This document shows positions 53,134 through 60,003 of a stretch of DNA of 64,000 nt, in pieces. The position numbers and the translations under genes are program-made. Within the stretch, counting starts at the first letter, position 1; each line of letters begins with the position of its first letter. Below the pieces are notes generated by a model, which worked only from the letters and a program-made list of their open reading frames with translations, was not told where the DNA came from and made no database searches. This DNA comes from DATBLE01 sp963808815 (GTDB taxonomy: Bacteria > Actinomycetota > Thermoleophilia > Gaiellales > Gaiellaceae), in NCBI GenBank assembly GCA_963808815.1, contig CAWEGI010000015.1, positions 310,001 through 374,000 on the forward strand, in the 5' to 3' direction.

Positions 53134-53163
53134 GTCGGTGACAGGATTCATCCTCTCACCGAC
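53134..53163. terminator. GTGACAGG-type hairpin between cyclase end and thiolase start
   Basis: Outer 8-base arms GTCGGTGA (53134-53141) and TCACCGAC (53156-53163), a two-base internal mismatch, then GGA/TCC around a TTCA loop. It is eight bases from the cyclase stop and 11 bases from the thiolase ATG. It shares the word GTGACAGG with the hairpins at 3689 and 47597. Confidence 0.5.
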
Positions 53164-53170
53164 GCCGTTG

Positions 53171-54490
53171 TCAATCTAGCGCAGCCGGGTCGGCCACCGC
53201 ATACAGGCGCCACGTGCCCGGGACACCCCGAAGCGTGGTGACGCCGCGTTCGTCGAACGCCAACCCGGAGCCGGCCACGAGGTCCTTCACGGTCTGGGAG
53301 ACGAGCACCTCGCCTGCCTCGGCCTCGGCCGCCACCCGCGCCCCGATGGACACCGCGATGCCTGCGACCTTGTCGTCGAGGACCTCGCACTCGCCGGTGT
53401 GCAGTCCGACGCGCAGATCGAGCCCGACCTCGGCGACCGAGTCCCGGATGGCGCAGGCGCACCGGATCGCCCGCGCCGGAGCGTCGAACCGAGCGAAGAA
53501 GCCGTCGCCCGCGGTGTCCAGCTCGACGCCGCGGTGACGTGCGAGCTCGCGACGTGTCCGGTCGTGGTGCTCCGTCAGCAGCTCGCGCCACCGGCGGTCG
53601 CCCAGCTCCGCTGCCTTCGCAGTCGAGTCGACGAGGTCGGTGAAGAGGATCGTCGCGAGCACCGTGTCCAAGGCGTGCCCCGTCTCCGTCGTGGCCACGA
53701 ACGCCTCGAGCTCGTCGACGATCTCGGGCGAAAGGAACGTGCCCCAGTAGTCGGAGCCCGCCAGCTCCACCAGACGCGCGTCCGTGATCAGTCGGGCCGT
53801 TGCGCGAGAGATCTCTGCCTCCGTCTCGCCGCGAACGAGAACGAGCGTCGGCACCTTGATCGCAGGGAGAACCTCGCGCAGATCGCTCTCGAAGAACGCC
53901 TTGTTGAGCTCGTACGCCACCTCGGGGCTGGCTCCGACCCGGCAGCAGTTCGCGAACCAGAGCCGGTCGGCCTCGCTGCGCAGAAGCGTCGGGCAGACGA
54001 CGGCGAGCAACTCGTCCGAGAACTGCCGTGTGCCCCACATCACACGCAGCCGATCCAGCTGGGCCTGCTGGGCCGGATCGTGCTCTGCCGCGCCGTACGG
54101 AGGGAACTGGAAGAGGACGAGCGCATCCGTCCGCTCGGGGTATGTGGCCGCATAGAGGGCGGCCATTCCGCCGCCCTCGTGCGAGCCGAACACGACCGCG
54201 CGGTCGGACCCGACCGCGTCGAGAACCGCGCGCATGTCGTCGATCCTCGTCTCCAGCGCGGGGAAGTGCGTCCCGCGGTCGGACAGGCCGGTTCCCCGCT
54301 TGTCGAAGAGGATCACGCGGAACGAGCGCGCCAGCCGTTCGTAGAACTCGCGCCAGTAGGCGGACTCCCAGAGGTAGACGAGGTTGGACATGTAGTCGGG
54401 CACCAGCACGAGGTCCCTCTCCCCCGTGCCGACCACCTGGTAGGCGATCGCGACGTCACCGTTCCGGGCATAGCGGATGTCCGGCTCCAC
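53171..54490 (-). CDS. Alpha/beta-hydrolase-class III nucleotide cyclase fusion
   Basis: A 439-residue soluble protein. Residues 1-270 are an alpha/beta-hydrolase domain (YQVVGTGERDLVLVPDYMSNL, FDKRGTGLSD), and 275-439 are a class III adenylate/guanylate cyclase domain with metal ligands in FTDLVDST (Asp285) and DTAGDGFFARF (Asp329). This fusion type is common in actinobacteria. The nucleophile elbow reads FGSHEGGG, so the usual G-x-S-x-G serine position is His104, which predicts an inactive hydrolase acting as a sensor. The GTG start is eight bases after TAGGCT, shared with the divergent aldehyde dehydrogenase promoter. Confidence 0.9.
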   Translation of the reverse strand: MEPDIRYARNGDVAIAYQVVGTGERDLVLVPDYMSNLVYLWESAYWREFYERLARSFRVILFDKRGTGLSDRGTHFPALETRIDDMRAVLDAVGSDRAVVFGSHEGGGMAALYAATYPERTDALVLFQFPPYGAAEHDPAQQAQLDRLRVMWGTRQFSDELLAVVCPTLLRSEADRLWFANCCRVGASPEVAYELNKAFFESDLREVLPAIKVPTLVLVRGETEAEISRATARLITDARLVELAGSDYWGTFLSPEIVDELEAFVATTETGHALDTVLATILFTDLVDSTAKAAELGDRRWRELLTEHHDRTRRELARHRGVELDTAGDGFFARFDAPARAIRCACAIRDSVAEVGLDLRVGLHTGECEVLDDKVAGIAVSIGARVAAEAEAGEVLVSQTVKDLVAGSGLAFDERGVTTLRGVPGTWRLYAVADPAALD

Positions 54491-54498
54491 GGGGCCAA

Positions 54499-54508
54499 AG
54501 CCTAGACT
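54499..54508. promoter_or_regulatory. Overlapping divergent -10 boxes, cyclase and aldehyde dehydrogenase
   Basis: AGCCTAGACT gives TAGGCT on the minus strand (54504-54499), eight bases before the cyclase GTG, and TAGACT on the plus strand (54503-54508), six bases before the dehydrogenase ATG. The boxes share TA. Only 24 bases separate the two start codons. Confidence 0.6.
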
Positions 54509-54514
54509 CCCGGC

Positions 54515-55936
54515 ATGGCGACCACCGCCACGGAGAAGCGCCTTCTCGTCGGCGGCGAGTGGGTGGAGACCGGAGACTGGATCGACGTCCGCTCGCCGTA
54601 CTCCGGGGAGGCCGTCGGGCGGGTGCCGAAGGCCGGTGCGGACGAGACGCGCAAGTCGATCGACGCCGCCGTCGAGGCAATGCGGGATCCGCTCCCCGCC
54701 CACAAGCGGGCGGAGATCCTCGTCAAGGTCGCCGGCGGGCTCGGCCGCCGCCACGAGGAAGTCGCCCAGACGATCTGTGCGGAGGCCGGCAAGCCGCTGA
54801 AGGCGGCCCGGGTGGAGGCGTCGCGGGCGATGTCCACGTACACGATGGCCGCCGTCCAGGCGCGCACGCTCGCCGGCGACGTCGTGCCGATGGACGCCTC
54901 CCAGGCGGGCGAGGGCAAGCTCGCCTTCACGCTGCGCGTTCCGATCGGCGTGGTCGGGGCGATCAGCCCGTTCAACTTCCCGCTCAACCTCGTCGCGCAC
55001 AAGATCGCGCCCGCGCTCGCCGCCGGCTGCGCGGTGGTGCTCAAGCCCGCGACCGCCACACCGCTGTCGGCGCTCCTGCTGGCGGAGCTCGAGCAGGAGG
55101 CCGGGTTGCCGCCGGGCTGGCTGAACGTCGTCGCCGGCTCCTCGGCCGAGATCGGTGACGCCCTGGTCGGCGACGAACGAGTAGCAGCGCTCACGTTCAC
55201 GGGCAGCGGCGACGTCGGCTGGAAGCTGAAGGAGCGAGCCCCGCGCAAGCATGTCGCGCTCGAGCTCGGCAACGCGACGCCGGTGATCGTCGAGGCGGAC
55301 GCCGACCTCGACGATGCCACTGCTCGGCTCGCCGGCAACGCCTTCTCGTTTGCGGGCCAGAGCTGCATCTCGGTGCAGCGCATCTACGTCGCCCGCGATG
55401 CGTACGACGACTTCCTGGAGCGCTTCCTGCCCAGGGTCGAGGCGCTGGTCGTGGGCGATCCGGCCGACGAGCAGACCGACGTCGGCCCGTTGATCGACGC
55501 AGACGCCAAGGACCGGGTGCTGGAGTGGGTCGGGGAGTCTGACGGCGAGATCCTCACCGGCGGCGACCTGACCGACGACGGACTGGTCCGGCCGACCGTG
55601 ATCGCGCGACCCAGCCCCGATGCGAAGGTGTCATGCGAGGAGGTCTTCGGGCCGGTTTGCACGGTGACCCCCTACGGGTCGCTCGACGAGGCGATCGAGC
55701 TGGCGAACGGGACGCGCTACGGCCTCCAGGCCGGCATCTTCACCGCGAACGTCAAGAGCGCGCTCGAAGCGGCGCGACGGCTGGAGTTCGGCGGCGTCAC
55801 GGTCAACGAGGCGCCGACCTTTCGCGCCGACCAGATGCCCTACGGCGGCGTGAAGGACTCCGGGAACACGCGCGAAGGGCCCGCGTACGCCGTCCGCGAG
55901 CTGACCGAGGAGCGCGTGATCGTCTTCCAGCTCTAG
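54515..55936 (+). CDS. NAD(P)-dependent aldehyde dehydrogenase family protein
   Basis: Enzyme of 473 residues. Asn154 in SPFNFPLNL, Glu250 in ALELGN and the catalytic Cys284 in FAGQSCISVQRI are present, with the nucleotide-binding GSGDVGWKLKE. EVFGPVCTVTPY, FTANVKSALEAARRLEFGGVTVNE and YGGVKDSGNTREG are typical C-terminal features. It resembles the glyceraldehyde-3-phosphate/lactaldehyde-type group, but the substrate is not predictable. The ATG lies six bases after TAGACT; the mRNA should be leaderless. No enzyme of the same pathway is adjacent. Confidence 0.93.
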   Translation: MATTATEKRLLVGGEWVETGDWIDVRSPYSGEAVGRVPKAGADETRKSIDAAVEAMRDPLPAHKRAEILVKVAGGLGRRHEEVAQTICAEAGKPLKAARVEASRAMSTYTMAAVQARTLAGDVVPMDASQAGEGKLAFTLRVPIGVVGAISPFNFPLNLVAHKIAPALAAGCAVVLKPATATPLSALLLAELEQEAGLPPGWLNVVAGSSAEIGDALVGDERVAALTFTGSGDVGWKLKERAPRKHVALELGNATPVIVEADADLDDATARLAGNAFSFAGQSCISVQRIYVARDAYDDFLERFLPRVEALVVGDPADEQTDVGPLIDADAKDRVLEWVGESDGEILTGGDLTDDGLVRPTVIARPSPDAKVSCEEVFGPVCTVTPYGSLDEAIELANGTRYGLQAGIFTANVKSALEAARRLEFGGVTVNEAPTFRADQMPYGGVKDSGNTREGPAYAVRELTEERVIVFQL

Positions 55937-55971
55937 GAGAGCCCGCCCGCGAAGCTAGACTCGACGGGGCG

Positions 55972-56533
55972 ATGGCTCTCCTGCGCCGCTTCCGCCGCGC
56001 CCCGAGGACAAAGGCGCCCAGGCGGACGTTGCCGCCCCCGGGCGTGATCCGCCGCGAGCGGCGCGTCGTCGAGCGCACGCGTGACGAGAAGCTTCGGGAC
56101 CTGGGCGGCCTGATGCTCGAGATGTACCGGCGCGACACGTTCCGCGAGGATCTCCTCGCCGAGCGCTGCAACGAGTTGCTCGGGCTCGACGCCCGCCTCC
56201 ACGAGCTCGACGAGATGCTCGCAGCCTCGCGCCGGCGCGTCCCGGCCGGCCGCTGCGCCTGCGGCGCCCCGCTTTCGTGGGGCTCCCACTTCTGTCCGAA
56301 CTGTGGACGGCCGGCAGGGCAGACGGTCGTCGCCTGCCCCGAATGCGAGCATCCGCTGCCGGCCGACGCGCGCTTCTGCGCGAACTGTGGCGCTGCGGCA
56401 GGCGGCGAGGCGGAGGGCGAGGCCGCGGCCGCGCGCGGAGTCCGTGGACGACGGCTCTCCCGATCCGGGGCAGGCGCCGCTTGCCGAGCCGCAGCCGGTC
56501 GTCGCCGACGGGGCCGACGATGGCGCAGCCTGA
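55972..56533 (+). CDS. Zinc-ribbon protein with acidic tail (frameshifted)
   Basis: About 186 residues after repair. A basic start (RRFRRAPRTKAPRRTLPPPG) is followed by a helical region (DEKLRDLGGLMLEMYRRD, AERCNELLGLDARLHELDEML) and then two double zinc ribbons, CACGAPLSWGSHFCPNC and CPECEHPLPADARFCANC. Past residue ~150 the frame becomes Arg-rich; removing one base in a GCGCGCG run near 56437 gives an acidic tail (ESVDDGSPDPGQAPL) that stops at 56533, overlapping the next gene by 14 bases. The function is unknown. TAGACT lies ten bases before the ATG. Confidence 0.7.
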
Positions 56534-57179
56534 CGCCTGCCCAGCCTGCGGGACGCCCGCGGAGCCCGACCAGGAGTACTGCCTCCACTGCGGCGCCCGG
56601 ATCGCTCCGACGCGCAGGCTGGGCGCCTTCGGACACGCCTGGCAACGCCGCATCGGGCGCTATCCCGGCGACTGGGTGCTCGCCTCGCTGCTCCTGCTGC
56701 TCGTCGCCGCCGGCTCCGCGACCGCGGGCATCGTCGCGGGCCGCGACACCGAGACGGCGAGCGGACCGCGCACGATCGTGGCGACGTCCCCCGTCGTGAC
56801 CGCTCCTCCGTCGCCTCCGGCCCAGACCGAGCCGACGACCACGTCGGACTCGTCAGCGCCGAAGCCCAAGCCGAAGGCGACGGCACCGCAACCGAAATCA
56901 GGCCCGCCGACGTGGCCCGCGCGGGACGGCTATACGGTCGTGATCGCGTCGATCCCGGCGCGGGGCAGCGGCCTGTCCGAGGCGAACGCGAAGGCCAAGG
57001 AGGCGCGCACGCGCGGCCTTCGGGCCGGCGTGCTCGAGTCCGGCAAGTTCGCCAGCCTCCACCCCGGCTACTACGTCGTCTTCGCAGGCTTCTACGGCTC
57101 GCTCGAGGAGGCGGAGCGTGCCTCACGCGCAGCCACCTCCAAGTACCCGAACGCGTACGCGCGCGAGGTCGCACGCTGA
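56520..57179 (+). CDS. Membrane-anchored SPOR-domain protein with N-terminal zinc ribbon
   Basis: A 219-residue protein. Residues 7-26 hold a zinc ribbon (CPACGTPAEPDQEYCLHC), a membrane helix follows at about 50-72 (VLASLLLLLVAAGSATAGIV), then a Pro/Thr/Ser-rich linker of about 65 residues and a C-terminal SPOR domain (YTVVIASIPARGSGLSEANAKAKEA, YYVVFAGFYGSLEEAERA). SPOR domains bind denuded glycan strands at division septa. The cytoplasmic zinc ribbon mirrors those in the overlapping upstream gene, so the two proteins may work together at the envelope. Confidence 0.8.
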   Translation: MAQPDACPACGTPAEPDQEYCLHCGARIAPTRRLGAFGHAWQRRIGRYPGDWVLASLLLLLVAAGSATAGIVAGRDTETASGPRTIVATSPVVTAPPSPPAQTEPTTTSDSSAPKPKPKATAPQPKSGPPTWPARDGYTVVIASIPARGSGLSEANAKAKEARTRGLRAGVLESGKFASLHPGYYVVFAGFYGSLEEAERASRAATSKYPNAYAREVAR

Positions 57180-57221
57180 CGGCGCGGACGTTCGCCGACT
57201 CTGGCAACTTTGGTCGCGACT

Positions 57222-57250
57222 TTGTAACAGAGCGCGAAAGGGGGTAGACT
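57222..57250 (+). promoter_or_regulatory. Promoter before the DUF5763-like gene
   Basis: A -35 TTGTAA (57222-57227), 17-base spacer and -10 TAGACT (57245-57250) lie in an unusually AT-rich leader. Transcription would begin near 57257, giving a 5' leader of about 78 bases before the ATG at 57335. Two direct repeats of CTTAACAGG lie in that leader at 57277-57285 and 57309-57317, 32 bases apart. Confidence 0.6.
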
Positions 57251-57276
57251 GGGCTCCCGAAACCGTCGTCTGGACG

Positions 57277-57317
57277 CTTAACAGGCGCGTAACAAAGCTT
57301 TTCTGCGACTTAACAGG
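57277..57317 (+). repeat. Direct repeat CTTAACAGG in a 5' leader
   Basis: Two identical nine-base copies start 32 bases apart, about three helical turns, within the transcribed leader of the gene at 57335. A related GTAACA word occurs at 57289 and 57224. They could bind a regulator or the RNA may fold; I see no named riboswitch. Confidence 0.4.
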
Positions 57318-57334
57318 AGACCTGGATACTGACT

Positions 57335-57784
57335 ATGGACGAGTTGAACGCTCAGATTCGTAACTGTATGTATCAGTACTCGCGTGCCATCTACCGGACG
57401 ATCAAGGACCTGATCGACCCGTACGCCGACCCGGACGAGCAGCTCGAGTACCGTCGCGCAGTGCTGGAGGCGTGCGAGGAGACGATGGAGCGGCTCGCGA
57501 CCGATCCCCACTACTTCGCGAATCCGGACAAGACGCTCTTCCAGGACATCCGCCGCTACTTCCCGATCACGCAGCAGGCACAGGTCGCCTGGGCCGTTCA
57601 GGAAGGCGTCGGCGCTGCCGTGGCCTTCGTCCAGACCCAGATCGAGGCCGGGGCGTTCGACGGCGGCGTCGCACGCTGCCGCGCGACCACCCGCAAGGGC
57701 AAGCCGTGCCAGCGCACGCCGCTGCCCGAGCGGGACTACTGCCCCTCGCACCAGCATCTCGAGCGCTCCAAAGTCGCAGCCTAG
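57335..57784 (+). CDS. Conserved-looking protein with C-terminal Cys/His zinc motif (DUF5763-like)
   Basis: A 149-residue protein. The first ~110 residues are helical with a YSRAIYRTIKDLIDPYADPDEQLEYRRAVLEA run and no known fold. The end, CRATTRKGKPCQRTPLPERDYCPSHQH, has a C-x9-C-x10-C-x2-H pattern that matches the short DUF5763-type zinc motif found in many bacterial and phage-related proteins. The role is unknown. It has a well-formed promoter with a leader, and ends in a strong hairpin, so it is a single-gene unit. Confidence 0.7.
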   Translation: MDELNAQIRNCMYQYSRAIYRTIKDLIDPYADPDEQLEYRRAVLEACEETMERLATDPHYFANPDKTLFQDIRRYFPITQQAQVAWAVQEGVGAAVAFVQTQIEAGAFDGGVARCRATTRKGKPCQRTPLPERDYCPSHQHLERSKVAA

Positions 57785-57787
57785 AAA

Positions 57788-57814
57788 CGTGGGGGAACCC
57801 CTGGTTCCCCCACG
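57788..57814 (+). terminator. Hairpin terminator
   Basis: Perfect 12-base arms CGTGGGGGAACC (57788-57799) and its complement (57803-57814) around a three-base loop, four bases after the TAG stop of the preceding gene. It is related in sequence to the hairpin at 51937. Confidence 0.7.
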
Positions 57815-57971
57815 AGCCCCTCCTTGTGGACGTCTTCGTTGCGCCGACCGCGCTGAGCCGGCCAGGGAACCCGTAACGCCACTGTCGCTTCTGCGCATGC
57901 GGCTTCCGGCCAGGCCAAGCCCGGCCTCGTCGGCCTGATCTTTTCCACAAGGCATCTTTCGTCAACGCGTA
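57815..57971. other. Intergenic region before pafBC
   Basis: About 155 bases between the hairpin and the pafBC -10 box (TAGAGT, 57972-57977). It contains a GCATGCGGCTTCCGGCC segment with partial inverted repeats and CAGGCCAAGCCCGGCCT. I see no small gene or defined operator. Confidence 0.4.
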
Positions 57972-57984
57972 TAGAGTCGGGTCG

Positions 57985-60003
57985 GTGAGTCACGACACCG
58001 ACAAGCTGATCCGTCAGCTTTCCCTCGTTGCATTCCTGATGGCGGAGCGGCGTCCGCTGACCGCCCGCGACGTCAAGGGGAACGTCGAGGGGTACTCCGA
58101 GATGTCCGACGAGGCCTTCGCGCGACGGTTCTACTCCGACCGTGCCGAGCTGCGCGACCTCGGCGTCCCGCTCCACTCCCAGCGGGACGAGTTCACCGGC
58201 GAGGAGCTGTACACGCTGCGCTCGGAGAACTATTTCCTCCCGAAGCTCGAGCTGACCGACGACGAGCTTGCGGCGCTCCAGACCTGCTTCTACCTGCTCG
58301 AGGGCAAGTTCGCATACGCGGAGCCGCTCCGGCTCGCGCTCCAGAACCTCGCGCTCGGCCGGCCCACCCTGGCTGACGAGGCGCCCTCGGCGACTGCGGT
58401 GCGGGTCGAGATGCGCGATCCGGACTACTCGGCCGAGATGCCCGGGCGGCTGGCGAAGCTCGAGACGGCGATCTCGAAGCAGCGCACGGTGAAGTTCGCC
58501 TACCGGGCGATGACCAGCGGCAAGGAGACCGAGCGCACGCTGAATCCCTACGGCCTGCTGAACGATCGTGGGGTCTGGTACGTGATCGGCTCCGACCACG
58601 ACCGCGACGCGATCCGCACCTTCCGCGTCTCCCGCATCCGGGGCGACATCCGTTTCGCCACCCGGCGCGAGCGCGATTTCCGACTTCCGCCCGACTTCGA
58701 CATCGACGCCTTCCGGGGACGGGCCGCCTGGCAGTTCGGCGACCCGGTCGGCGAGGCCCGGATCGAGGTGCGGCCGGAGACCGCCTGGTGGGTCGAACGG
58801 GCCTTCGGGCCGAGCGGCCGGCTCGAGGACCAGACCTTCGTCACCGAGTACTCGAGCCTGCCGATGCTCGCCTCCTGGGTGCTGCGGCAGGACGGACGGG
58901 CCGTTCCGCGCGAGCCGGACGACCTGCGCCGCGAGGTCGCGGAGAGTCTGCGCCGCGTCCGTGGCTGCCATCAGGGCGCCCCGTCGAAGCCGGCCAGAGA
59001 GGTGACGAGCCGCCAGGATGACCCGGCCGTCGAGCGCTCCTCCGGTCCGGTCACGCCCGAACGCTTCGGGCTGCTCCAGGCACTGCTCGCGTATCTCCTG
59101 GCCGCGTGCGGCGAGCAGAAGGACGCCGTCGTTCCTGCAGCCGAGATCGTCGAGCGCTTCCAGATACCGGCAGACGAGCTCGAGGACCACCTGTCGCTCC
59201 TCAACCTCGTGAACTTCGGCGGCGGCTGCTACGCCGTCTACGCCGAGCTGCACGGCGACGAGGTGCACATCGACAAGGAGCTCTGGGGCGACACCTTCCG
59301 CTCCGCACCTCGGCTGACGCCGCTCGAGGCGCGCGCCATCCGCCTTGCCCTCGAGTTCGTCGGGCCGCTGATCGCCGCAGAGGCGCACCGCCCGCTCGAC
59401 CGCGTCCGGAAGAAGCTCGAGGAGACCTTCGGCGAGTTCGAGCTGTCGCAGACGCCCCAGCCGAACTCGGACAAGGCCGCCGAGGGGCTGGTCGCGATCC
59501 TCACCGACGCCATCCGTCGCCGGCGCCTCGTCGAGCTCGAGTACCTGAAAGAGGAGGAGGGGACGCCGACGGTGCACCTCGTCGAGCCGTACACGATCGA
59601 GCGACGCCTTCCGCACTGGTACGTCCACACCTGGGATCGCACCCGCGACGACGAGCGGAGCTTCCGGCTCGACCGGATGCGGAGCGCGACGCTCCTGGAA
59701 GAGGAGTTCGAGCCCCGCGAGGGGTTCGAACCGGGCCTCCTCGAAGGAGCGCTCGTCGCCCGCGTCCTCTACTCGCCCGCGGTTGCGCGCTGGGAGGTCG
59801 AGCGGGGCGCGAGACCACTGGCGGACGGGTCGGCGATCAACGAGCAGAAGATCGGCAGCAAGGAGTGGCTCGTCGGCGAGATCCTCCGCTACCGTGGCGA
59901 GGCCGAGCTGCTCGAGCCGCCGGAGCTGCGCCGTCAGATCGCCAAGCGGGCGCAGACGCTGGGCCGCGAGCTCGGCGTGACCAGGCTGCGCGCGCCCGCC
60001 TAG
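57985..60003 (+). CDS. pafBC: Fused PafB-PafC-type WYL-domain regulator
   Basis: A 672-residue protein formed of two repeats, each with an N-terminal winged-helix part and a WYL domain. Copy 1: KLIRQLSLVAFLMAERRPLTARDV (HTH), then TVKFAYRAMTSGKETERTLNPYGLLNDRGVWYVIG (WYL) at about 165-205. Copy 2 begins near 355 with ERFGLLQALLAYLLAACGE, and has LVELEYLKEEEGTPTVHLVEPYTIERRLPHWYVHTWD. In mycobacteria PafB and PafC are separate, form a complex and activate DNA-damage genes independently of LexA. A fused gene is known in some actinobacteria. No proteasome gene is adjacent. The GTG start is seven bases after TAGAGT. Confidence 0.88.
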   Translation: MSHDTDKLIRQLSLVAFLMAERRPLTARDVKGNVEGYSEMSDEAFARRFYSDRAELRDLGVPLHSQRDEFTGEELYTLRSENYFLPKLELTDDELAALQTCFYLLEGKFAYAEPLRLALQNLALGRPTLADEAPSATAVRVEMRDPDYSAEMPGRLAKLETAISKQRTVKFAYRAMTSGKETERTLNPYGLLNDRGVWYVIGSDHDRDAIRTFRVSRIRGDIRFATRRERDFRLPPDFDIDAFRGRAAWQFGDPVGEARIEVRPETAWWVERAFGPSGRLEDQTFVTEYSSLPMLASWVLRQDGRAVPREPDDLRREVAESLRRVRGCHQGAPSKPAREVTSRQDDPAVERSSGPVTPERFGLLQALLAYLLAACGEQKDAVVPAAEIVERFQIPADELEDHLSLLNLVNFGGGCYAVYAELHGDEVHIDKELWGDTFRSAPRLTPLEARAIRLALEFVGPLIAAEAHRPLDRVRKKLEETFGEFELSQTPQPNSDKAAEGLVAILTDAIRRRRLVELEYLKEEEGTPTVHLVEPYTIERRLPHWYVHTWDRTRDDERSFRLDRMRSATLLEEEFEPREGFEPGLLEGALVARVLYSPAVARWEVERGARPLADGSAINEQKIGSKEWLVGEILRYRGEAELLEPPELRRQIAKRAQTLGRELGVTRLRAPA

